Positions 19,137-28,115 of a DNA stretch of 64,000 nucleotides are shown piece after piece. The notes under the pieces were generated by a model. The model was given only the letters and a program-made list of their open reading frames with translations. It searched no databases and was not told the DNA's origin. This stretch comes from an uncultured Sphingobacteriaceae bacterium. GTDB lineage: Bacteria; Bacteroidota; Bacteroidia; Sphingobacteriales; Sphingobacteriaceae. The position numbers and the translations under genes are program-made. Where the stretch lies: NCBI GenBank assembly GCA_946887045.1, contig CAMPKC010000019.1:1-64000 (forward strand), in the 5' to 3' direction. Numbering within the stretch: the stretch's first letter is position 1; each line of letters opens with the position of its first letter.

Positions 19137-20948
19137 ATGGAAACTTTAACCAGATTATTCGACTGTATAAAAATTCAGGCGAAAGCTCCCCGTCCTGATT
19201 TCTTAGGAGCAAAAATGAATGGCAAGTGGCATGCTTACGGTACCCTTCATGTGCATCAGATGATTGATGAATTAGCGATTGCCCTTCTGAAATTAGGTAT
19301 TTCTGCTAATGATGGAACTCCGGAAGGATGTGATAAGATTGGTTTGATAAGCACGGGTAGACCCGAATGGGTGATTACCGACCTCGCTGTTCAGCAAACA
19401 GGTGCTATTCTGGTTCCTCTGTATCCGACAATTGGGATGAGCGAGCTCGAAATGATTCTTCACGAAGTTGATCTTAAAGTGATTTTTGTGGAAAATGAAG
19501 AGTTGTATCATAATGTGAAATTGACTGCTCAGAAGTTATCGGCACCATTAAAGATATTCACATATAATGAAATTGAAGACGCGGTTTTTTGGGAAACGCT
19601 GCTTCATCCGTTTACTTCAGACGAAGAATCTCTTCTTCGTCAAACAGCGGATAAGATTCACGAGGACGATGTTTCGACCATCATCTATACATCAGGTACC
19701 ACCGGTCACCCTAAGGGAGTAATGCTTACTCATAAAAATATTTTAAGCAATGTAAAGGCCTGTTATAAAGTTTTGGATCAGATACCTCTGACTGAGAGAA
19801 AGGCATTTAGTTTTTTGCCCCTGAATCATATTTTCGAAAAAATGATTACGTATTGCTATCTGTTTAATGGCTTTTCGATTTATTATGCCGAAAGTATGGA
19901 AACTATCGGGGCGAATCTTAAAGATGTAAAGCCAGATATTTTTGCATCTGTACCCCGTTTACTTGAAAAGGTATACGAACGTATTTTAACAGAGGGCAAT
20001 AAATTGAAAGGCGTTAAAAGAAAGATCTTTTTCTGGGCAATGCATCTTGCAGAGCAACACGAGATTAACTCCTCTGGGGATTTGTTTTATAAGATCCAGA
20101 TGAAAATTGCCGACAGACTTGTTTTTAGCAAATGGCGGGCAGCTATTGGCGGTAATGTGAAAGCTATAGTTTTAGGTGGCGCCGCATGCCAGATTCGTTT
20201 GGAAAAGATTTTTACTGCAGCAAAAATTGTTATTATGGAGGGTTATGGACTCACAGAAACATCACCCGTAATTGCTGTAAATCACTATGATAAAAATGAA
20301 CGAATATTTGGAACGGTAGGTATGGTGATTGATGGTGTCGAAGTTAAGATCGCGAAGGATGGCGAGATTCTATGCAAAGGTCCAAACCTTATGAAGGGTT
20401 ATTATTTGCAGCCTGACTTAACCTCGGAGGTATTGGTTGGCGGATGGTTTCACACCGGCGATATTGGCGAATTCGTGAAAGGAAAGTTTCTTAAGATTGT
20501 TGATCGTAAAAAGGAGATCTTCAAAACTGCGGGTGGTAAATATGTGGCTCCTTTGCCTATTGAAAACAAGATGAAGGAAAATAAATATATCGAACAAATA
20601 ATCGTTCTCGGACCTGAAAGGAAATTTACCTCAGCCTTACTGGTTCCTTCCTTTTTGAATCTGAAGGAATGGTGCGCCAGAAACCAGGTGTCATTTACAA
20701 GCAATGAACAGGTTATCAAGGATGAACGCGTGATCGCATTTTACCAGTCTCTTGTTAATAAATATAATGCTGGATTTAGTCACGTAGAACAGGTGAAAAA
20801 GATTTCTCTATTACCAGTTGAATGGTCCATTGCTAATGGAGAATTAACACCTAAAGGAACAATTAAGCGAAAGGTGATAATGGAGAGGTATAAGAAAGAA
20901 ATTGAAGAGATCTATGCCGATCATCAGTTTGAAAAAGACATGGTGTAA
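19137..20948 (+). CDS. Long-chain fatty-acid--CoA ligase (AMP-forming)
   Basis: This enzyme activates free fatty acids to acyl-CoA using ATP, feeding the beta-oxidation genes just upstream. The AMP-binding P-loop TIIYTSGTTGHPKGVMLTHK starts near residue 180. The GYGLTETSPVIA motif near 365 and the hinge-region FHTGDIGE and IVDRKKEIFKTAGGKYVAP segments near 440-465 are typical of the family. The frame is open from a TTG at 19101 that overlaps fadE, but the ATG at 19137 gives a 603-residue protein starting 26 bases after fadE, consistent with homologues. The C-terminal GELTPKGTIKRK carries the conserved lysine region. It is the last gene of the operon. The symbol could be fadD or lcfA; orthology is not settled. 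Confidence 0.95.
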   Translation: METLTRLFDCIKIQAKAPRPDFLGAKMNGKWHAYGTLHVHQMIDELAIALLKLGISANDGTPEGCDKIGLISTGRPEWVITDLAVQQTGAILVPLYPTIGMSELEMILHEVDLKVIFVENEELYHNVKLTAQKLSAPLKIFTYNEIEDAVFWETLLHPFTSDEESLLRQTADKIHEDDVSTIIYTSGTTGHPKGVMLTHKNILSNVKACYKVLDQIPLTERKAFSFLPLNHIFEKMITYCYLFNGFSIYYAESMETIGANLKDVKPDIFASVPRLLEKVYERILTEGNKLKGVKRKIFFWAMHLAEQHEINSSGDLFYKIQMKIADRLVFSKWRAAIGGNVKAIVLGGAACQIRLEKIFTAAKIVIMEGYGLTETSPVIAVNHYDKNERIFGTVGMVIDGVEVKIAKDGEILCKGPNLMKGYYLQPDLTSEVLVGGWFHTGDIGEFVKGKFLKIVDRKKEIFKTAGGKYVAPLPIENKMKENKYIEQIIVLGPERKFTSALLVPSFLNLKEWCARNQVSFTSNEQVIKDERVIAFYQSLVNKYNAGFSHVEQVKKISLLPVEWSIANGELTPKGTIKRKVIMERYKKEIEEIYADHQFEKDMV

Positions 20949-20951
20949 GAG

Positions 20952-20990
20952 AATGGGTAATATTTCATGTAATCATTAATATTATCCATT
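20952..20990. terminator. Possible terminator between the fad operon and the cytochrome gene
   Basis: Arms AATGGGTAATATT and AATATTATCCATT pair over 13 bases with a single G-U around a 13-base loop. The genes on both sides converge. The stem is AT-rich and the T tract is poor, so this is a weaker candidate than the other terminators here. Confidence 0.45.
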
Positions 20991-21005
20991 TATTCTTAAG
21001 CTTAA

Positions 21006-21986
21006 TTACCCCTTCGCAGGAACGAATCTGGTTACCTGATTTTTAATTGGTTTAAGCGTCCTTAAAAACGAGTAAATTGCTTCCAGGTCTTGCACTTTCA
21101 TTCCTCCATACATGGTCCATGGCATAATTGTTTGAAATTCTGATCCTGAGACAGTTTTTATTGTATGCCCGGAATCGGCAAAGGTTTTAAATCTTTCTAC
21201 AAAGTGCTTCTGTGTCCAGTTTCCAATACCCGTTTCTTTGTCAGGAGTTATATTGGCAGTATATACTGAGCCGCCCGGTAATTTAAATTCTCGTCCACCG
21301 GCAAAATCCATTCCTTCAACGAATTTACCATCCAGCAAGTTTGTGTGGCAATCAAAACAAGCAGAAGCATTAACTAAATAAGCACCATATTCCAGTGTTT
21401 TAGAAGTGGAAGGAAGCTTTTGCGGACTTGCTTTCTTTGGAATAGTATTAACTATAAAATTTAAAGGGAAATCCAGTTCTTTTTCAGCCACGGCAGTTCG
21501 TTTTTCCGGTAATGTGCGTAAAAATGCGATGATTGAATAAATATCTTCTTTGTCCATTTTTCCATAAGAAGCGTAAGGCATTATCGGGAAAATGGCTGAG
21601 CCATCTTTTTTTACACCTGTGGTTATTGCCCGAAATATTTCACCGTCTGTCCAGCTTTTTAAATTGTACGGCGTAATATTGGGACTGTAAATCGTACCTG
21701 GAATACCTGCAGCTTCATCAAATTTTTCTCCTCCGGCACCAATGCTATTTACATCTATCGGTCCTGAAAATTTACTCCAGTCACGCGTTGAATGACAGTC
21801 AATGCAAACAGCAACATTCATTGCCAGGTACCTGCCTCTTTCAACCCTTTCGGGGGTTAGTTCAATTTTTAAATCAGGAGCTTCGCCAACGTTGGGTAAG
21901 GCAAACTTGACATAACTTAATAGCGATCCAATAATAACTACCAATGCTAAAATAGCATAGATGATGATTTTTCCAGCTTTTTTCAT
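21006..21986 (-). CDS. Membrane-anchored dihaem cytochrome c
   Basis: The protein has one N-terminal membrane segment (residues 7-30) followed by a periplasmic part with two class I cytochrome c domains. Haem attachment motifs are C61-x-x-C64-H65 and C210-x-x-C213-H214. Each domain ends with a likely distal methionine in IMPYASYG or IMPWTMYGG. At 326 residues it resembles the dihaem cytochrome subunits found with membrane dehydrogenases or terminal oxidases. No dehydrogenase partner, oxidase or cytochrome maturation gene is adjacent, so its electron donor and acceptor are unknown. It is transcribed alone, convergent with the fad operon. Confidence 0.92.
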   Translation of the reverse strand: MKKAGKIIIYAILALVVIIGSLLSYVKFALPNVGEAPDLKIELTPERVERGRYLAMNVAVCIDCHSTRDWSKFSGPIDVNSIGAGGEKFDEAAGIPGTIYSPNITPYNLKSWTDGEIFRAITTGVKKDGSAIFPIMPYASYGKMDKEDIYSIIAFLRTLPEKRTAVAEKELDFPLNFIVNTIPKKASPQKLPSTSKTLEYGAYLVNASACFDCHTNLLDGKFVEGMDFAGGREFKLPGGSVYTANITPDKETGIGNWTQKHFVERFKTFADSGHTIKTVSGSEFQTIMPWTMYGGMKVQDLEAIYSFLRTLKPIKNQVTRFVPAKG

Positions 21987-22064
21987 GTACTATGTGATAA
22001 GGTTAGTTTTTCAGACGCACAGACCGCGCCAAATGCTACATGAAAATAAAAAAATTATTTAATA

Positions 22065-22934
22065 TCAATTAAATAATTTACTTAATACTAGCTCAATTGA
22101 TTGTTTTATAGCTTTTTGAGGCGCATTGCTGAATTGCTGGCTTACCCGGTTGGCTAGTATTGTATTCACAGAAATCGCTTTATGTCCTAATATTTTAGCT
22201 AAGGCATAAATACCCGCAGTTTCCATCTCGAGGTTGGTAATTTGATGGTGGTTATAGTTAAAGTTTTGAAAACTTCTGATCAGATTGTCGTTTGAGCTTC
22301 TTGCCCGCAGCATGCGGCCTTGGGGAGCGTAAAAGCCCGGCGTCGTAACTGTAATGCCATGTTTAAGGTCTTTGCCGATTTGAAAAAGCAGGTCATTGTC
22401 GGCTGCGGCTACATAGGGGAAAATGTTGGTAAGCCCCTGAAAATGACTTTCAATAGCGCGTTTAAAATGTTCTTCTTCTAATGTCAACGCCTGGTTATAA
22501 TAATGCATCAAGCTGTCTAAGCCAATTGCATATTCAGAAACCAGGATGCTGTCCACAGCGATGCTTTCCTGTAAAGAGCCGGATGTTCCTATACGGATTA
22601 TGTTTAACGATTTCTTTAGTTGTTTTTCTGTACGTGATTGGAAATCAACGTTTGCTAAAGCATCTAATTCATTTAAAACAATGTCGATATTATCGGTGCC
22701 AATTCCTGTAGATAATACAGTAATTCTATTTTGCCCTATATAGCCTGTATGAGTAACAAACTCTCTTTTTCCTTTTTTTAATTCAATTGAATCAAAATGT
22801 ATGGACACTTCACTTACCCTGTCAGGATCTCCGACTGTAATAATAGTATCAGCAATATCTTCGGGTAAAAGATTTAGATGATAAATGCTGCCATCCGCAT
22901 TCAATATAAGGTCGGTTTCAGGAATAGGAGTCAT
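22065..22934 (-). CDS. Nucleoside phosphorylase (uridine phosphorylase-like)
   Basis: A member of the PNP/UDP phosphorylase superfamily, which cleaves nucleosides with phosphate to give a free base and ribose-1-phosphate. Characteristic segments are IITVGDPDRV near residue 30, ITVLSTGIGTDNIDI near 70-84, RIGTSGSLQ near 112 and the NLEMETAGIYALAKILGH signature near 230-247. The 289 residues are longer than classical uridine phosphorylase (about 250). Base specificity cannot be decided; uridine or a purine nucleoside are both possible. Its start overlaps the stop of the upstream YigZ gene by four bases (ATGA), so the two are translationally coupled. Confidence 0.9.
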   Translation of the reverse strand: MTPIPETDLILNADGSIYHLNLLPEDIADTIITVGDPDRVSEVSIHFDSIELKKGKREFVTHTGYIGQNRITVLSTGIGTDNIDIVLNELDALANVDFQSRTEKQLKKSLNIIRIGTSGSLQESIAVDSILVSEYAIGLDSLMHYYNQALTLEEEHFKRAIESHFQGLTNIFPYVAAADNDLLFQIGKDLKHGITVTTPGFYAPQGRMLRARSSNDNLIRSFQNFNYNHHQITNLEMETAGIYALAKILGHKAISVNTILANRVSQQFSNAPQKAIKQSIELVLSKLFN

Positions 22935-23545
22935 TGTGTTCTGAGATATGTTAAGGTGCTAGGATTGATCTTTTCTAGTTTTGAGATGACTGTATTTACC
23001 AGAGCTTTCGGAATGTCGAGCTCTATATCGCAGGTATTTTCAAATTGCTGATTAAGGATTGTTAAACTGTGATCCTTAATGATTTTCATAACATCATTCA
23101 TCTGAAGATAGTTAAAGGAAATCATATAAACATCATTCACGGTTAATTCAATAATTTTCGCTGTGTTTAAGGCATCAGTAGTAGCAGATTTATACGCATT
23201 AATTAACCCGGGTACGCCTAAAAGTGTGCCTCCGAAATATCTAACTACCACTACAAGGATATTCGTCAGGTCGTTTGAAAGAATAGTGTTTAGGATCGGT
23301 CTTCCAGCCGTGCCGGAAGGCTCTCCATCATCATTTAAACGGAAAACAGATCGGTCAGGGCTTAGGCGGAGTGCCCAGCAATGGTGCCTTGCTTTTGGAT
23401 GCAGAGCTTTCAGAGCTGAAATGTACTCTTTTACATTCCCCTCCGACTTAATAGGATAGGCATATGCCAGAAATTTACTGCCTTTATCCCTGAAAATCCC
23501 TTCAGAAGCTTCAGCAATCGTTTTATAGCGGTCATCAAAAAGCAT
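22931..23545 (-). CDS. YigZ/IMPACT family protein
   Basis: The IMPACT (YigZ/YvyE) family is conserved in bacteria and eukaryotes. Eukaryotic IMPACT regulates the Gcn2 kinase; the bacterial role is not settled. The family signature is clear: DKGSKFLAYAYPI near 20, HHCWALRL near 52, NDDGEPSGTAGRPIL near 70-84 and VVVRYFGGTLLGVPGLI near 97-113. The ATG at 23545 gives 204 residues, the usual length; the frame is open to 23623 but the added residues do not fit the family. It overlaps the downstream phosphorylase gene by four bases, forming a two-gene operon. Confidence 0.93.
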   Translation of the reverse strand: MLFDDRYKTIAEASEGIFRDKGSKFLAYAYPIKSEGNVKEYISALKALHPKARHHCWALRLSPDRSVFRLNDDGEPSGTAGRPILNTILSNDLTNILVVVVRYFGGTLLGVPGLINAYKSATTDALNTAKIIELTVNDVYMISFNYLQMNDVMKIIKDHSLTILNQQFENTCDIELDIPKALVNTVISKLEKINPSTLTYLRTQ

Positions 23546-23697
23546 GCAGGCAAGTATAGGTAAAAGAAGGGAAGGGCGGAAGCTGGAATTTGAACAGGTA
23601 TTGTTAAAATGAATAGATATCACACAGCTAAGTGAACTTTTTAAAACTTGCGGGCAAATCTTCCTGTTAAACAGAAAATCATCTATCTAAATAATTT

Positions 23698-24561
23698 ATG
23701 CAGGAATCAAACGAAGAAAAACAAGTGCAACCACCTCAGACGCAGAAAAAGCAACCAGGTATAGAATCGAAAATGACACCCCGACCTGCTTTTGAGGGCC
23801 AGGACGTATTTTCGAAGCTGGCAGGAAAAGTTGCCATTATCACCGGTGGCGATAGTGGAATCGGCCGTGCTGCAGCGGTACTTTATGCCAGGGAAGGTGC
23901 CGATATCGTAGTTGCTTACCTGGATGAGCATAAGGATGCTGAAGAAACTAAAAAGCAAGTTGAAGAAGAAGGCCAGCAATGTTTGTTAATAGCAGGGGAT
24001 GTGGGCGATGAGCAGCATTGCATAAAAATTGTGGAAGACACGATCCGGAAATTTGGCCGTTTAGATATTCTGGTTAACAACGCGGCAGTTCAATATCCGC
24101 AAGAAAATATTGAAGATATTTCATCGGAACAGCTCGAAAAAACCTTCCGGACAAATATCTTCGCCTATTTTTATATGGTTAAAGCCGCGGTGAAATATCT
24201 GCAAAACGGAAGTTCAATCATTAATACGACTTCGGTAACGGCCTACCGGGGAAGCAGCCATTTATTAGACTATGCATCCACAAAGGGTGCAATCGTGGCT
24301 TTTACGCGCTCTCTTGCTCAGAATCTTGCAAAAAAAGGAATTCGTGTAAATGGAGTGGCGCCGGGTCCGATCTGGACTCCATTAATTCCCTCAACATTTC
24401 CTGCTGATCAGGTCGCTACCTTCGGCAGTGATGTTCCCTTAGGGAGACCCGGGCAACCGGAAGAGGTAGCCCCGTGCTATCTGTTCTTAGCTTCAGAAGA
24501 TGCAAGTTATATGATAGGACAGGTTCTTCATCCCAACGGAGGAGAAATTATCAACGGTTAA
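23698..24561 (+). CDS. SDR family oxidoreductase (YghA type)
   Basis: An NAD(P)-dependent short-chain dehydrogenase with an N-terminal polar extension of about 45 residues rich in Gln and Lys, as in the YghA-like group. The Rossmann motif is TGGDSGIGRA near residue 50. The NNAA motif lies near 127 and the catalytic Ser, Tyr and Lys sit in INTTSV near 178 and YASTK near 196. The C-terminal YMIGQVLHPNGGE is typical. Substrates for this group are poorly defined; small aldehydes or polyols are possible. It is divergent from yigZ and closed by a hairpin at 24601-24646. Confidence 0.9.
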   Translation: MQESNEEKQVQPPQTQKKQPGIESKMTPRPAFEGQDVFSKLAGKVAIITGGDSGIGRAAAVLYAREGADIVVAYLDEHKDAEETKKQVEEEGQQCLLIAGDVGDEQHCIKIVEDTIRKFGRLDILVNNAAVQYPQENIEDISSEQLEKTFRTNIFAYFYMVKAAVKYLQNGSSIINTTSVTAYRGSSHLLDYASTKGAIVAFTRSLAQNLAKKGIRVNGVAPGPIWTPLIPSTFPADQVATFGSDVPLGRPGQPEEVAPCYLFLASEDASYMIGQVLHPNGGEIING

Positions 24562-24600
24562 ATTGCTAAAAACTGTCTTAGTTTTGGGTTCAAAAACACA

Positions 24601-24646
24601 TTTAGGACGATAAAATGATAATATTAATGTCTTTTATCGTTCTAAA
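24601..24646 (+). terminator. Terminator between the SDR gene and ppc
   Basis: Fifteen-base arms (24601-24615 and 24632-24646) pair with one G-U across a 16-base loop, with an AT-rich base. It directly precedes the -33 element of the ppc promoter, cleanly separating the two transcription units. Confidence 0.6.
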
Positions 24647-24648
24647 GT

Positions 24649-24678
24649 TTTGCATACGGTTTAATCCTGCTATTTTTG
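24649..24678 (+). promoter_or_regulatory. Bacteroidota promoter of ppc
   Basis: TTTG at 24649-24652 is followed after 18 bases by TATTTTTG at 24671-24678, an exact TAnnTTTG match. The ATG of ppc is 25 bases beyond the -7 box. Confidence 0.65.
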
Positions 24679-24703
24679 TTAGCCGAAGGCCGAAGCAATT
24701 AAC

Positions 24704-27274
24704 ATGAAATTAAGTCAGAAAGAAGCACTTTTTACCAATGAGGTAGTAACGAGGTTTGAACTTTACAATAGTTTATTTTTAACCCTACCGTTCTATCGCA
24801 TTAAACACACAGGAACATTATTGCCATTTTTTACCTCTCATTGCGAGGGAGGAGTGAAGAATCATTTGGCTCCCGAAGATATTATAGAGAGTTTTTTTGG
24901 ACAGTACGAACAGTATGTTCAAGCCGAGGATCGCTTTGACCTTTTATTCAGGTTCATACAATACATTGAAAGACAAGTTGTGCTATTTGATGCTATAGAA
25001 GATTCGGCGTTTAATAAAACCAGTCGAAATGAGGATACGGGAAGTTTGCCGGTATTACTGCAACAGGCTGCTTCAAATCCGGCAATGAAGGCACAAATTC
25101 AAAAAAAGCTTGAGGAGTTTTCATTAAGATTAGTATTAACGGCGCACCCAACGCAGTTTTATCCGGGAAGTGTATTAGCGATTATTACCGATTTAACAGA
25201 AGCATTAAAAGCCAATAATGTAAGTTCAATACATGAACTCTTACAACAATTAGGAAAAACTCCATTCTTTAAAAAAAATAAACCTACTCCGGTAGACGAG
25301 GCAGTAAGTTTAGCATGGTTTTTAGAGAACGTGTTTTACAATGTAGTTTCAAATCTGCAGAAACAAATAGAAAATGAGTTCGAGGGGCCTGTATTTATTA
25401 ATCCACAGCTTATAGAACTTGGTTTTTGGCCCGGAGGAGACAGAGACGGAAATCCGAACGTAACTTCTAAAAGCACGAAGGATGTTTCAGAAATATTGAG
25501 AGAAATTCTTTTCCGGTGCTATTACCGCGATTTTAAAACGCTTAAACGACGGATTACTTTTCGTGGGGTAGAGAAATATCTGGATCGGTTGCAGGAGCTA
25601 TTTTATCAGAATAGTTTTATGCGTGTTGAAGAGCCATATGATTTGCAGGATGAAATAATTGAAAATCTTGAGGCTATCAAAGCCGTTCTTGTTAATAGTC
25701 ACGACAGTCTTTTCTTAAACACTGTAGACGATTTAATTCGTAAGGTAAGGTTATTTGGATGTTACTTCGCTTCGCTTGATATTCGTCAGGATAGTCGTGT
25801 GCTAAGAAAAACACATCAGGCTTGCCGCCAATATTTAAGTTCTCCTTTCCCGGAAGGGTATGATGAATTACCTGAACAGGAAAAACTTCAAAAACTAACT
25901 TTCGAAGAAGCGGATTGCCCGTGTAATACATTGGACGATTTAAGCAACGATACTCTTCAAACTATTCGTTTGATGAAAAATATTCAGTTTGCCGGCGGTG
26001 AAAAAGCTTGTCACAGGTTTATTATCAGCAACTGTCAGCAGGCATCTGATATCTTACAGCTTATGAACCTCTTTATGTGGAGCGGCTGGAAAAAAGAAGA
26101 TATTCATGTTGATTTCGTTCCTTTATTCGAGACCGTTCAGGATCTTTCGTCTGCTGCTCATGTAATGGAAAGTCTTTATACACATCCGTTTTACAAAGGA
26201 CATCTGGAAAACAGGGGCAATAAGCAGGTGATTATGCTTGGTTTCTCGGATAGCACGAAGGATGGAGGCTACTTGATGGCAAACTGGTCAATTTATAAAG
26301 CTAAAATTGAACTTACTACCATTGCCAGAAATTACGATATTGATCTGGCGTTTTTTGACGGCCGTGGAGGCCCACCCGCACGCGGTGGTGGTAAAACCCA
26401 TAAGTTTTACGCGACAATGGGTCAGGAAATTGCCAACGACCACATTCAATTAACTATCCAAGGGCAAACAATCAGCAGTCAATACGGCTCTTTTGATACC
26501 GCGCATTATAATATTGAACAGTTAATTAATGCAGGGGTTGTTTCATCTCTGGATACACATAATGATAAGGATACATTAACTGCTGCTGAAAAAGCTTTAA
26601 TTGATGTGATGGCTAACGAAAGCCATCACGCGTTCGTAGCATTAAGAGAGGATCCGTTATTTTTAAAATATCTTGAATCTTACAGTCCTTTAAAGCTGTT
26701 ATCACAGATAAATATAAGCAGCAGGCCAGTTAAACGTAACTCTGGTGCAGAGCTTAAACTTGAAGATCTTCGTGCCATTAGTTTTGTTACCGCGTGGAGT
26801 CAGTTAAAGCAAAATATTCCAGGATTTTACGGTGTAGGTTCAGCTTTAAAAAAAGTGAAAACAAATGGCGGCTGGGAGGAAGTAAAGCGTCTTTATATAA
26901 GCTCCGGTCAGTTTAAAACGATGATAGACAACTGTATGATGTCTATGTCGAAGTCTGATTTCAGAATTACCGCGTATCTTCAAAAAGATAAAGAGTTCGG
27001 GTATTTTTGGAAAACGTTAAAAGCCGAATATGAGCTTACGCGGGATCTTATTCTTGAATTAACCGGTACCAAATTAATTATGGAACAATATCCGGTTGAG
27101 CGCCGCTCAATAGCCTTAAGAGAGAAAATTATCTTGCCTTTGGTAACTATCCAGCATTATGCTTTACAAAAGTTGCAATCAGAGGATCTTGATGAAAAGC
27201 AAATCGCAATCTATAATAAGCTGGTGATTAGAACAGTTTATGGAATTGTAAACGCGGGAAGAAATTTAGCTTAA
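24704..27274 (+). CDS. ppc: Phosphoenolpyruvate carboxylase
   Basis: This anaplerotic enzyme carboxylates phosphoenolpyruvate with bicarbonate to oxaloacetate, refilling the TCA cycle. Catalytic His148 lies in VLTAHPTQF, the FWPGGDRDGNPNV motif near residue 245 is present, and GFSDSTKDGGYL near 519 carries conserved residues. The mobile-loop motif is GRGGPPARGGG with Arg554. This loop differs from the GRGGTVGRGG of E. coli but keeps the glycine-arginine frame. The length of 856 is slightly below the usual 880-900. It is preceded by a clear promoter and followed by a strong terminator, so it is monocistronic. Confidence 0.96.
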   Translation: MKLSQKEALFTNEVVTRFELYNSLFLTLPFYRIKHTGTLLPFFTSHCEGGVKNHLAPEDIIESFFGQYEQYVQAEDRFDLLFRFIQYIERQVVLFDAIEDSAFNKTSRNEDTGSLPVLLQQAASNPAMKAQIQKKLEEFSLRLVLTAHPTQFYPGSVLAIITDLTEALKANNVSSIHELLQQLGKTPFFKKNKPTPVDEAVSLAWFLENVFYNVVSNLQKQIENEFEGPVFINPQLIELGFWPGGDRDGNPNVTSKSTKDVSEILREILFRCYYRDFKTLKRRITFRGVEKYLDRLQELFYQNSFMRVEEPYDLQDEIIENLEAIKAVLVNSHDSLFLNTVDDLIRKVRLFGCYFASLDIRQDSRVLRKTHQACRQYLSSPFPEGYDELPEQEKLQKLTFEEADCPCNTLDDLSNDTLQTIRLMKNIQFAGGEKACHRFIISNCQQASDILQLMNLFMWSGWKKEDIHVDFVPLFETVQDLSSAAHVMESLYTHPFYKGHLENRGNKQVIMLGFSDSTKDGGYLMANWSIYKAKIELTTIARNYDIDLAFFDGRGGPPARGGGKTHKFYATMGQEIANDHIQLTIQGQTISSQYGSFDTAHYNIEQLINAGVVSSLDTHNDKDTLTAAEKALIDVMANESHHAFVALREDPLFLKYLESYSPLKLLSQINISSRPVKRNSGAELKLEDLRAISFVTAWSQLKQNIPGFYGVGSALKKVKTNGGWEEVKRLYISSGQFKTMIDNCMMSMSKSDFRITAYLQKDKEFGYFWKTLKAEYELTRDLILELTGTKLIMEQYPVERRSIALREKIILPLVTIQHYALQKLQSEDLDEKQIAIYNKLVIRTVYGIVNAGRNLA

Positions 27275-27305
27275 TTTCAACAAGTCCAAATAATTATTTA
27301 TTTCC

Positions 27306-27333
27306 AAAGCCTAAGTTTTATAACTTAGGCTTT
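27306..27333 (+). terminator. Terminator of ppc
   Basis: Perfect 12-base arms AAAGCCTAAGTT and AACTTAGGCTTT close on a 4-base loop and are followed by CTTGTTTTTG, a typical intrinsic terminator. Confidence 0.9.
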
Positions 27334-27347
27334 CTTGTTTTTGTACT

Positions 27348-28082
27348 ATGAAGAAGCTACTGTTATTAATTATACCTTGTTTCCTTGGTTTATCGTTTAA
27401 AGCGGACTTTGCCAGCGCAAAGAAGCCGGTAAAAGTTTTGATATTTTCGAAAACTATGGGTTTCAGGCACAAAAGTATTGCCGATGGTATCGTTGCGATT
27501 CAAAAGTTGGGTCAAGAGAATAATTTCGTTGCTGATACAACTGAGGATCCATTAAAATTCACATCCCAAAACTTGAAGAATTACAAGGCTATAATTTTTC
27601 TGAGCCCTACCGGTGAGTTTTTCAATGTCGAACAAAAAGCGGCTTTCAGAAATTATATTCAGAAAGGGGGAGGTTTTGTCGGGATACATGCCGCTACCGA
27701 TTGTTTGTTTAAATGGGAATGGTATGGCAAGATGATAGGTGCATATTTTACCGATCATCCAGCTATCCAGGAAGCCTCTTTAACCTTGGTTAACACTAAA
27801 CATTCAGCAACTAAATCACTGGTTTCGCCCTGGAAGCGTACAGATGAATGGTACAATTTCAGATATACGAATCAGAATATAAAGGTGCTTATAAATATTG
27901 ATGAGAATAGCTACAAAGGTGGTAAAAACGGTGATCCTCATCCGGTTTCCTGGTATCATGATTTTGAAGGCGGAAGGGTTTTTTACACAGCTTTAGGCCA
28001 TACATCTGAATCGTATACATCAGATGAGTATTTTTTAAAGCATCTGCTGGGCGGCATAAAATACGCAGCTAATGTCAAATAA
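27348..28082 (+). CDS. Exported ThuA-domain protein
   Basis: ThuA-like proteins have a class I glutamine amidotransferase-like fold and are linked with trehalose and other sugar utilisation, but the biochemical role of stand-alone forms is unknown. A signal peptide is visible (LLLLIIPCFLGLSF, cleavage near residue 25). The domain motifs are VLIFSKTMGFRHKSI near 31-45, GGGFVGIHAATDC near 106-118, and the closing GGRVFYTALGHTSESY near 210. The single domain fills all 244 residues. The gene begins 14 bases after the ppc terminator and is followed after 33 bases by a Gfo/Idh/MocA oxidoreductase, a common partner of ThuA proteins in Bacteroidota. Confidence 0.88.
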   Translation: MKKLLLLIIPCFLGLSFKADFASAKKPVKVLIFSKTMGFRHKSIADGIVAIQKLGQENNFVADTTEDPLKFTSQNLKNYKAIIFLSPTGEFFNVEQKAAFRNYIQKGGGFVGIHAATDCLFKWEWYGKMIGAYFTDHPAIQEASLTLVNTKHSATKSLVSPWKRTDEWYNFRYTNQNIKVLINIDENSYKGGKNGDPHPVSWYHDFEGGRVFYTALGHTSESYTSDEYFLKHLLGGIKYAANVK

Positions 28083-28115
28083 GTGCTCTTGTAATCATCA
28101 CCTAATTAAACTATT

